64,000 nt of DNA, taken from positions 6,966,036 to 7,030,035 of the forward strand of contig CM055267.1 of NCBI GenBank assembly GCA_029237695.1, written 5' to 3'. The position numbers were made by a program, and so were the translations under genes. Positions 55,346-64,000 of the stretch are shown piece by piece (position 1 is the stretch's first letter; each line of letters opens with the position of its first letter). Origin of the DNA: Conchocele bisecta. Lineage: Eukaryota; Mollusca; Bivalvia; Lucinida; Thyasiridae. The notes under the pieces are model-generated. The model was not told where the DNA came from. It saw only the letters and a program-made list of their open reading frames with translations, and searched no databases.

Positions 55346-55735
55346 CCTTTTTGGCGGCCATTTTGAAAATTTCCACCATTTATATCATGCTGTCAAGTCA
55401 ATATGTATTACATAATTGATATGCATATTGATATGCATTACAAGGTATAAGTTACAATGTTAATAGCGGTTCCAATAACACTTAACAGCAGTTACAGTGC
55501 AAACTTTTCGCAAAAACACATTTTTTGGCGGCCATTTTGAAAATTGCGGCCATTTGGTAAAAGAAATTGATCTTGAATGTATCACACACTGTTTTATATT
55601 CAATTAGGGAGTAGATAAGAACGATTTAGAAAATTTAAATCGGTCCTATTACCAGTTAACAGGCGATAAAGCTAGTCCTGTAAACCAAAACAATTGTTTT
55701 TGACGGCCATCTTGGAAAATGGCCGCCATTTGTTC
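55346..55735. repeat. Diverged repeat with GGCGGCCATTTT motif
   Basis: TTTTGGCGGCCATTTTGAAA at about 55350 and 55525, and TTTGACGGCCATCTTGGAAA at about 55699, are spaced 173-176 bp apart. Each is preceded by an A-rich CAAAAACAC-like run. GCGGCCATTTT contains the YY1-type core. The spacing suggests an old tandem repeat. Confidence 0.5.
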
Positions 55736-55985
55736 ATCCAGCGGCTTTTTAATGGCAGACCTTCTGGAATGACAGACAATTGACTACTAAATTTGAAAAT
55801 CATAGTGGCGTTATGTACCACAGGGGGTGGGGAGGGGGGTTATTGGTGGCCCAAAGACTATTTGTATGTACACCATTACCGTCTAGCAACCTTAGGATAA
55901 GGAAATAGATACGGAAACAGATAGTCACTCAAATTTACAAAACAACATCAAGAGATCTAGGACAATCGCCGAGCGTGACTACAGG

Positions 55986-56181
55986 GGCCCGTTTCACTAA
56001 ATTTCGAACGATTAAAATGTTCGTAAGTGCAAAATCATGATAGTCTGTAAATTTCACATTAACAGTATTTTCTTGTAAACAATTAGTGGATTTACAGTTA
56101 TTAAGCATATGCTGCAATTTCCAGATGATCCTAAATTTGCGCTTACGAACATTTTAGTCGAACGAAGTTTAGTGAAACGCT
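55986..56181. repeat. MITE family C, copy 4
   Basis: CCCGTTTCACTAAATTTCGA to CGAACGAAGTTTAGTGAAAC; shorter centre than the other copies. Confidence 0.75.
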
Positions 56182-56498
56182 CCACTGATAGTCTAGACAA
56201 AACCACTTACATCGTCGTACGTGTCTAATGTCGTGAACTGAAGTTGAATGCCATGTGACGAATGTCTGATTGAAGAAGTATTCTAAATAGCTGAACACAT
56301 AAAACGAAAAAAATAGCATTATTGTTAAACGCTGCAGTTTCCATTCTCGTAATTACAAAAGGCTGAGCGATGTTTTAGAAGTGCAAACATCAGCTATAGA
56401 AACGTGCAATATCCGCTGGACCAAAGCTCGTCTTAGGCCATTCTTCGACAGGAATCCATTCCATTACACTTGACGCCGGGAACAAAGCTGTGTCGCTT
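56182..56498. other. No recognisable feature
   Basis: Nothing supported. Confidence 0.4.
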
Positions 56499-56500
56499 TA

Positions 56501-56600
56501 CAGTGGGATCAGCGTGTAAGTGCACACACGAACGAACACGACAGGTTGGTTCCAACCTGTCGTGTTCGTTCGTGTGTGCACTTACACGCTGACCCCACTG
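56501..56600. mobile_element. 100-bp palindromic TA-flanked element, copy 2
   Basis: CAGTGGGATCAGCGTGTAAG...CTTACACGCTGACCCCACTG, exactly 100 bp, TA at 56499-56500 and 56601-56602. One mismatch between arms. Confidence 0.85.
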
Positions 56601-56659
56601 TAATTCATGTATAAAAAAAATGTAAATATTTTTCTGCATTTTTTCTCATTTCGCATCAA

Positions 56660-56796
56660 AAGTGTATGTTGTTACCACTCAGTTGAACCGTCTCGGCGAG
56701 ACGGTTCAACTGAGTGGTAACAACATACACTTTAGGTGGGTAGCGAACCAACCTGTCGTGTTCGTTCGTGTGTGCACTTACACGCTGACCCCACTG
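56660..56796. repeat. Palindrome plus half copy of the 100-bp element
   Basis: 56660-56733 is a near-perfect hairpin (AGTGTATGTTGTTACCACTC arms, centre GTCTCGGCGAGAC). It is followed at 56741-56796 by the right half of the 100-bp element (AACCTGTCGTGTTCG...CCCCACTG, then TA). The GAGTGGTAACA arm also occurs at 1175 and 63330. Confidence 0.75.
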
Positions 56797-56866
56797 TACC
56801 TGGTGTCCAATAACGCCTACAATAATCTTGCCAATACGTGCCAATTTAATAAATGTAAAAATACCA

Positions 56867-57331
56867 CAGGCATTCGGCGTGTGTCTGCTTTCATCGGTAT
56901 AACTACATATATGAACAAGGCTTCTAGCTTTTGTCGGACACGACCTCGTATCAAAACAAATTCCGCGATTTTATTAACGCTAAGTGGAAATGTTAATTTG
57001 AGAATTATTGTTATCTTGCTGAAATATCATAGTTAGAATATAAGTATGCAAAGAAAATTGAATTACAGATGTAGGTCGCACACGACCTTGTATCATAACA
57101 AATTAAATACTGTGTTGACGGCTCGAACGTCTATTGTAATATTGTAGTGGAAATCTCATGTGTTCATTTGAGAAGTATCGTTATCCTGCAGAAATACATA
57201 GAAATGCATAGAAAATTACAATTTTAAACATGATATTTTGTTATGATACGAGGCCGTGTCCGCCCAAACCTAGAAGCCTTGTTGTTCATATATAGTTATA
57301 CCGTTGGAAGCCGAAACACGCCGAATGCCTG
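56867..57331. repeat. MITE family F, copy 2
   Basis: CAGGCATTCGGCGTGTGTCT to CGAAACACGCCGAATGCCTG. Contains the internal ACACGACCTCGTATCA modules as in 39023-39510. Confidence 0.75.
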
Positions 57332-57356
57332 TGCATTAATAGTGTGCTTGGCATCG

Positions 57357-57421
57357 AAAGCAACTTGATTGGCTGAGCCTGAGCTGTACGACAGCTGAGG
57401 CTCAGACAATCAAGTTGCTTG
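57357..57421. repeat. Hairpin, about 30-bp arms
   Basis: AGCAACTTGATTGGCTGAGC pairs with CTCAGACAATCAAGTTGCTT around AGCTGTACGACAGCT. Isolated; no other copy seen. Confidence 0.7.
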
Positions 57422-57548
57422 ATTTCTAATTGACATTGCTAATATGTGTTCGGAAACGTTGATAATCAGGGAAAGATTAGTGCAGGCGGTCGTGTACCAG
57501 ACAATGTATCTACAGTGACTTGTACTCAATGTAAACCGATATAGCTTT

Positions 57549-57942
57549 ATCCCGGGGGCCGTTTCACTAAACTTCGTACGACTTAAATGTTCGTAGGTGT
57601 AAATTTAGGATCGTCTGGAAATTTCAATTGATGAATTTACATTTATTGAGCATAGGCTACTCAATAAACGTAAATCCAGTGATTGTTTACAAGAAAACAT
57701 TTTAAATGAATAACCAACACAATTTGAAAGGGGGGGGACAAGGGAGCTTTATTAATTAACTACGCTCCAACTAAAATGCATGCGCGCACAAAAACATGTA
57801 ATTAACCGCAAGAATAATAAATTCGTCGTTATAAGTCATACCAATTATGACGTAATAATACATAAGCGCATTCAACCAATAAACCATTGCGTAAGATGAC
57901 ATACGAACATTTTAGTCGTACGAAGTTTAGTGAAACGGTCCC
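57549..57942. repeat. MITE family C, copy 5, with replaced centre
   Basis: GTTTCACTAAACTTCGTACG to CGTACGAAGTTTAGTGAAAC. The inner right half is replaced by about 180 bp of unrelated sequence after ACAAGAAAACATTTT, including a G run at 57731 and TTATTAATTAACTACG. Confidence 0.7.
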
Positions 57943-58245
57943 CTGGTCGTTAATAGCATGCATGTCGTTGATGGGTCCAATGTCAATATAGTTTGTTGTT
58001 GTTAATACTGCCACCACTTGTGTTTCGCTCGACATCCCGTATAAGCCACTTAGTGCATGATTGATTGGACGTCAGACACGATGAATGGCGATATAAACGT
58101 ACAACTGGAAATGAACACATGTTGTACACTCTTTAGTAATTAAATGCGGACATAGTTGTAAAAGCTGACATGTACAATCAATAGGTCGACTGTTCCACGG
58201 AAATATTAAAGAAACTAAGATACCATAACCTATGAACATAGTTCT
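57943..58245. other. No recognisable feature
   Basis: Nothing supported. Confidence 0.4.
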
Positions 58246-58790
58246 ACTACCTGTTCCACGTTTTTCTGCCGACGAACTTTTGGCTATTAAACACATTAAA
58301 TATAAAAAAATATTTAAATGTAAGTACTTTTTTACCAATAACAAAAAGTCACCCTCCCCAAAACTTTTTGTTTGATGAAATTCCATCAGGTATTGATTTC
58401 ATAGAGAAAAATATTTTTCCTATGGGAATTTAACATGGGGGAAAAAGAGGTGGAAGCGCTGGGGGAGGAGTAAAAAAGAGAATTTTTTTTTGAAACCTGG
58501 TTAGATAGTTTGGAAATGATGTAACTAAAAAAAGTTAGATTTTGAAAATCGGTCAACAAATAAAAACTTATTTTAAAAAAATATCTGTTTTAGCCCCTAT
58601 GTGAAATCCCTTTAGGAAAATAGTTTGTTCGCTATAACATCAATCGTTGAAAGAATTTCATAAAATAAAAAGATTTGGGGAGGGTGACGTTTGTCGTTGA
58701 TGAAAAACTACTTATTTTTAAGATTGAATGTGTTTAATGGCCAATATTGTCGGCAGCAAAACGTGGAACAGACAGTAGTTTCAGCTATGT
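58246..58790. repeat. Long-TIR element family G, copy 2
   Basis: Left CTACCTGTTCCACGTTTTTC, right AACGTGGAACAGACAGTAGT. Inner arms AAGTCACCCTCCCCAAAACT and TTGGGGAGGGTGAC. The middle holds GGAATTTAACATGGGGGAAA and GGGGGAGGAGTAAAAAA, also present at 4100-4400. Confidence 0.7.
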
Positions 58791-59242
58791 TATAATTCAG
58801 GAGCGTAGCCGGGCCACGACTGATCAGTAACATGTATGGTATTCATCAGGTATCGAGCTTTCTATTGGCCGAATACATACTGACTGATAACTGTTAACAT
58901 ATTGCTGTATCAGGCATTGATCTGATACGAATATCCGGGTTACATAAATTGAAAACTAACGTTTCATTGGTCGAACGGCGTCACATGACGTTACAGCATT
59001 ACGTCCGTGAAATGACATCACGGAAACACGTACGCCTTCTGTGTCATAATTGTTCATTATTTTCCAAAAACGTTACCTGATAAATATCTTGGCTCGGAAA
59101 CGTGTTTCCTAGGCTGGCCTGATAAACTTGATATAAAAAGGCACTAGCCTGGTATTCTCTCTATATACGATGCCGCGTGTATTGACTGCTGGTTGTAGGA
59201 GGACAACGAATGCAGATTGCATATTTAGACGTGGTCCCAGAC
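58791..59242. other. No gene seen
   Basis: No supported frame or repeat in this stretch. Confidence 0.35.
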
Positions 59243-59330
59243 GTCGGAAAATTGTCGTCTGCTGTTTTTCATTTTTGCCTTCATTCTTAACAAAAAAACT
59301 GTTTTTACATGACAGCAGACGAGAATCCGG
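59243..59330. repeat. Fragment of MITE family P inner module
   Basis: AAAATTGTCGTCTGCTG, then TTGCCTTCATTCTTAACAAA and TACATGACAGCAG match the middle of 51000-51357. The matching continuation (AGCAGACGACAAATTCATC, 62590) lies after the LINE, so the LINE probably inserted in such a MITE. Confidence 0.5.
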
Positions 59331-59344
59331 TGGAGACGATCACA

Positions 59345-61525
59345 TGCGCTACCAAAACAGGTTTTTATCAAAAAGTATCTATCGCAAATAGAATAAAAAC
59401 AGTATTAGACAAATTAATAAATGGGGACCAAACAGGATTTATTTCAGGAAGATACATGGGGGAAAACACTAGACAGGTATACGACATTATGCAATATATT
59501 GAAAAAAATGATATCCCAGGACTTCTTCTTCTTACAGACTTTGAGAAAGCATTTGACTCTATATCGTGGAACTTTATTCATGAAGTACTTCGCTACTTTA
59601 AATTCGGACCAAATATTAGGCAATGGATTACATTATTCTACAAAAATGCTCAACTATCAGTTAATCAACATTGTAACCTCTCACCTTTTTTTTCAATACA
59701 TCGAGGCTGTCGTCAGGGGGCCCACTCTCACCGTACATATTTATCTTATGCGCAGAAATACTTGCAATCAGAATACGCAAAAATCATAAAATTAAAGGAA
59801 TTAAAATAAATGGAACAGAATATAAACTAACACAGTTTGCAGATGACACTAGTGCCTTCTTGGATGGATCAAGTGAATCACTAAATGAAACTCTTAATGA
59901 ACTGGAAATGTATGCCCATATGTCAGGACTTAAAGTTAATTTTGATAAAACACAAGTTATTTGAATTGGGGAAGGGGGAAAATTTTTTAGCCAAGACTCA
60001 ATTAAAACAAAATGGAAACTAAAGTGGGGAAGTAACAGATTTAAATTGCTTGGAATTACTTTTGATACAGATTTAGAAAAAAATGTGGACATAAATTTCT
60101 CGGAAAAAATGAAGATCATAAAAGAAAAAATCAACAGCTGGAACAAAAGGTATTTAACACCATTAGGCCGAATCACAGTCATAAAGTCTCTTCTTCTCTC
60201 ATCTTTAAATCACCTGTTTATATCCCTTCCTAACCCCAGTCAAAGATGTGTTAAAGATATTAGCAGCATTATGTATAATTTTTTATGGCAAAGTAAATCA
60301 CGAGTAAAAGGCACTATCACATGCAAAAAATATGAGGATGGCGGATTAAAAATGCAAAAAATATGAGGATGGCGGATTAAAAATGCCAAATATTGAGGAC
60401 TATATATCATCTTTAAAAACAACATGGGTAAGAAGAATAGTGTGCAACAAATACAAATGTATAAACATTTTAAATACAGAAATTGATACAGATAATATTT
60501 TTAAATTGGGAGATATGTACATCGAACAAAAAATAGGAAAAATTTCAAACCTTTTTTGGCGGGATGTTCTAAAAGCTCATCTAAAATTATAAAATAAGCT
60601 TAAGCCAATAAACATGGATGCATTTCTTTCTAGCCCATTATTTTTTAATAAGGACATAAAATGTGGGACAACCTTCTTCAATAAGGCATGGTGTGATAAG
60701 GGAATATGTTTTATAAATGACATTATCAAAATTGATGGAACATTTGCCTCTCAAAATCAACTTAAAAACAATTTCAACATAAATATAAACTTTCTTTCAA
60801 TATTATGGCCTTGTCAAAGCAATAAAAGATTGGGTAAAAGCGATTGAAACTTAACAATATCGAAAAAAAGTTAGAAATGCCATTTACTCCATACAAACTA
60901 AAAATATACCTAAAAAACAAAAAACAAAACCGGGACAAAAAGACATGTATCTCGCATTAAACTCCAATTCTGAAACTCCAGCTGGTAAAATTAAATGGAA
61001 CTCCACCTATAATTTTAACAATGAAACATGGAAGAAAATATATTTATGGCCGCATATCATATCAAAAGACACAACTCGAAAATGGTTCCAGTACCGAATA
61101 AACCACAATATTCTGGCCACAAATGATTTCCTAAATAAGATTAAAATTGCAAGTAGTCCATTATGTACATTCTGTATTTTCGGAAACAATAAAACATTTG
61201 TTTTGGGATTGTGAGGCTACAAAAAGCATATTTAGGGAACTTCAAGAATGGTTAGCGACAAAAGATATAACTATTACAATTAACGAAAAATCATTCATCT
61301 TTGGGATTTACGAAAAAAACAATAAGTATCTTCAAACAATTAATACTATTAGAAACTAAATACTATCTCTATTATTGCCGATGTTCAAAAGTAGTTCCAA
61401 GTCTCAGCGTACTGAAGCATCGAATTCAACTAATGTATGAAACATCCAGGAAGGCAGCAATAATGGACAACAAATTTGAAAACTTTACAACAATTTGGGA
61501 AGAATTTATCATTTCACAAGCTTAA
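59345..61525 (+). pseudogene. LINE reverse transcriptase and C-terminus, broken
   Basis: RT blocks in order: ANRIKTVLDKLINGDQTGFI, LLLLTDFEKAFDSISWNFIH (first catalytic Asp), GCRQG (59703), then after a frameshift in the G run at 59715 a PLSPYIF box and LTQFADDTSAFLDGS (FADD, about 59837). Further on are KLLGITFDTDLEKNVDINF, SWNKRYLTPLGRITVIKSLL and SIMYNFLWQSKSRVKGTI. A TGA near 59962 (QVI-stop-IG), a 31-bp tandem duplication at 60321-60382 and a stop at 60592 break it. The end carries a Cys/His motif split by frame (PLCTFC, then ETIKHLFWDCEATKSIFREL). The motif style fits the L1/Tx1 group. No endonuclease because of 5' truncation. Confidence 0.87.
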
Positions 61526-61875
61526 TTTATATAACAAAAATACCAAAATAAGATTTCATCTTCAGTTGAGCTAGTTGCGGGTGCTATAATAAATCTCTGC
61601 TTTTGTGCTTATTTTTCTTTCTTCGTTTTAACGCCTTCCCCTCCCCCACCCCACCCCACCCCCCCATTCCATCTCATATTATAGGTTTTGGGAAATAAAG
61701 CAATTATAATATGAATCTAGTAGAAGAATATAATGTACACAGAGTATACAGGTTCAAGCAAAGACCATGACCGACGGAACCAGTCGTGTTTTGTTTTTAT
61801 AACCAGTGTGGTGATCGAAACAGATTGTTTATTGGCTTGTCAATATATAATGTTAACAACAACTTTAACAGTGAA

Positions 61876-62088
61876 CCCTTTCAGCCGTAAATAACATTTT
61901 CGGTCAAGTCCATTCATCACAAAATACTTTTCAAATAATCGATTATAAAATTTTTTTTTTTTTTTTTTTTAACAAATATGAAAATTACTTGCAAACAGTG
62001 CAGATCCTGATGATACAGTTCATCATGAGCCGGCTTGTCTTAGTCTACACTGTTTAAAAACACCTAAATGGCTGTAGTGTTGAAAGGG
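61876..62088. repeat. TTAA-type MITE in the LINE 3' UTR
   Basis: Left CCCTTTCAGCCGTAAAT preceded by TGAA, right TGAAAGGG followed by TTAA (62089-62092). CCCTTT ends at TTAA targets are usual for piggyBac-like elements. Contains a T run (about 61951-61970) and CAGTGCAGATCCTGATGA. Confidence 0.5.
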
Positions 62089-62582
62089 TTAACACATGGT
62101 TTAAGCATGTAGATGCGCAGTAGGATTGAACTTCACTTTTTGAAGAATGGGGCTGGTTCAGTCGGATCATGGGTAATATGAATGATAACATAAAAAAAAA
62201 TTTATAATCAATTACATGCATTACATATGCTAAATCAAACTTTGGCTCTTGCAGTGCTGGAGAGTGACATTGTCATCTGCGGGTATATTATAAGTATTAC
62301 TGTTTTATTTTAATAACGTGGGCAAGTTTTTATCGAAAATTCAGGTCTCTCATTAGTGACGATTCTAATGTACCATTCAAGTCTTTAAAAAATACTAGAA
62401 CAGTGATTTCTACCCAGTACTGCAAGAGTAAAAGAGGGTGAATATCTGTAATTGTATATTTTGTAGTTGTACCTGATTATTGCATGTATATTATGTACGG
62501 TTTGTGGGGGATGGCCCCGACCCACCACAAACCTATTACGGGGAAAATAAATATTTAAAAAAAAAAAAAAAAAAAAAAAAAT

Positions 62583-63190
62583 ATTGAAAATAAAATATTT
62601 CCAGCAGACGACAAATTCATCTTAGTAAGGGTTAAAGCAATGTATTCCACAGTTTCGGCCCGCTTATTGCACCATCGTCGAGTATCGAAGTAACATCGTA
62701 GCGGTTTGTCATATTTATTTGACTAATCAGCAGCTGAGTCCATGGAGCACTCGCCGATGACTTGCAACCATAACGTCAACATGTTCAAACACTGTACATC
62801 CAGATAACAGGCGCATAGTAAGCCGCCTCATCAGTATTTGTCGGATTTTTAAAACGTATTCCTCATTTCATATAATTAATGAAGTAGTCCAAATATAGCA
62901 TGAGCAAGTATATGTGACACACGCCAATATGTTTCATAAATAAAGTCAAAAGTTGACAAAAATATATATTCCGCATGGAAATGTTGTCAACTTTTGACGC
63001 CATTTACGGAAAAGATTGTAAATTTTGTAAACGTATTTCATGAAATTACGCAGATGTCCGAAGGTTCAAAATCACAGGACGTGTCTCATATGTGACAGTC
63101 ACTTAGGATGAAAGGGTTAATGGTTATAATATGGCTGCTCGTTAGAGGCATTTCATTTCTTTGCATCGAGCGACAATAAGAACCATACAA
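62583..63190. other. No gene seen
   Basis: The first 60 bp match the right part of MITE P. An inverted pair TCAAAAGTTGACAA and TTGTCAACTTTTGA lies at 62946-62997. Nothing else supported. Confidence 0.4.
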
Positions 63191-63192
63191 TT

Positions 63193-63507
63193 CAGGGGCG
63201 GATCCAGGATTTAGGTCTAGAGGGGGCGTGGATTCTCAATTACAAATCAGACATATATGATCGTCAACTTTCATAAAATTCGGATAATTGTTTTCTACAG
63301 TTTTTCTTCTTTCTCATCAAAAGAATATTTTGTTACCACTCAGTTGGGCGAGAATATTTTGTTACCACTCACTTTGGGCGAGAAATAGGGAAATAATCAG
63401 ATCTTTCCACGTAAAAAATGGATTAGAATCTAAACTCGACCAATTTTAGAGGGGGCGTGCGCCGGACACGCCACCCCCCCCCCCCCTCCCCCTCTGGATC
63501 CGCACAT
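63193..63507. repeat. GGATCC-type MITE, near-complete copy
   Basis: Left CAGGGGCGGATCCAGGATTT, right CTCTGGATCCGCACATG. The inside has GAATATTTTGTTACCACTCA twice in tandem and GGGGGCGTGCGCCGGACACG, a small palindrome. C run at 63473-63486. The related fragment is at 1148-1292. Confidence 0.7.
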
Positions 63508-63509
63508 GC

Positions 63510-64000
63510 CTTCGTTCTACTCCACGTGGGGATGAAACATTCAGTTTATGTTCATCACTACGCGACTTATAAAGGAATGAAGGAAATTCGGCCTAAACTG
63601 TATGCCGCGAAAGAAGGAAGAGGCTGCATTTCGCTAACTAGCCACCATAACCGGCCTTGACCGGCCCCACTATGGACGGATGCAGTTGGTCAATAATGGC
63701 GATCACGTGCCAACAATAGTTCGTATATCGCCCCATTCTACTGCGGACAGGCAGTTTGTCATGTTCCGACGGCGATTGTTCATGCAAACACGGACACTTG
63801 ATGCGATTGGCGGTGAGTGATGCTCAGCTGAGCAGATAATAAGTCTGTGAAGCCGGTGACGCGTCCATGTATGTTGCCGAGATGAATGTTTATATTGCCA
63901 ATTGTATTGAAGTGGTCAGTGGAAAAGGGGGCTAACTCCATGAGGCCCATTAATCTACTGACCGCTTCAACATGTTCCATGAGGGATCGTAGCTATTTAT
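63510..64000. other. No gene seen
   Basis: Frames of about 66 codons on either strand have no motif. A GTCAGTGGAAAAGGGGGCTA phrase near 63914 echoes the hairpin arm at 34183. Confidence 0.35.

Larger units (their letters stand above)
59345..62582 (+). mobile_element. 5'-truncated L1/Tx1-like LINE with poly(A)
   Basis: Starts inside the RT domain and ends in an A run (about 62556-62582) after AAAATAAATATTT. Just before the tail a stem-loop pairs GGTTTGTGG with CCACAAACC (62499-62533), a likely recognition hairpin for the LINE's own RT. The 3' UTR is about 1 kb and contains a small TTAA-type MITE (61876-62088). 5' truncation is the usual outcome of target-primed reverse transcription. Confidence 0.8.

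Overview
This window looks like transposon-dominated intergenic DNA from an animal genome, most likely a marine or freshwater bivalve mollusc. That is inference: it is AT-rich, has no bacterial-style operons, carries dense palindromic and short inverted-repeat elements, a tRNA-derived SINE, two non-LTR retrotransposons, and Ty3/Gypsy elements primed by tRNA-Leu, as reported for the clam element Steamer. No complete, intact host gene is visible. The only non-transposon protein family I can support is a broken nuclease-like gene on the minus strand at 53377-54823.

Layout. 1-8926: a mosaic of short inverted-repeat and foldback elements, including two adjacent MITEs with clean 5-bp target duplications (6975-7120, 7156-7346) and a 44-bp palindromic tandem repeat. 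8927-19527: a complete 10.6-kb Ty3/Gypsy-type element with 2.5-kb LTRs, CACAT target duplication, tRNA-Leu primer site and polypurine tract. 21310-28452: a 55-bp satellite of about 130 copies. 28800-34350: nested MITEs, foldbacks and a mariner-like element. 34357-37845: a Tc1/mariner transposase relic running straight into an 18-bp minisatellite of about 180 copies. 39530-49691: a second copy of the LTR element (CTATG duplication), with a LINE inserted in its 5' LTR, RT and RNase H deleted, and a shortened 3' LTR. 49700-59300: SINE, MITEs, a 233-bp tandem repeat with splice-like borders, the nuclease-like gene, and palindromes. 59345-62582: a 5'-truncated L1/Tx1-like LINE with a poly(A) tail. 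63193-63507: another MITE.

The main biological result is the LTR family. Its pol order is protease, integrase, reverse transcriptase, RNase H (the Ty1/copia order), while its proteins are Ty3/Gypsy-like and its capsid resembles the SCAN domain. This matches the Gmr1 group described from deuterostomes. The second result is a minisatellite whose repeat unit reads, in frame, as part of the CPDMNL segment of the neighbouring transposase.

Many differences between duplicate copies are 1-4 base insertions or deletions, and one half of the satellite is far noisier than the other. Some frameshifts may therefore be sequencing or assembly errors rather than real decay.
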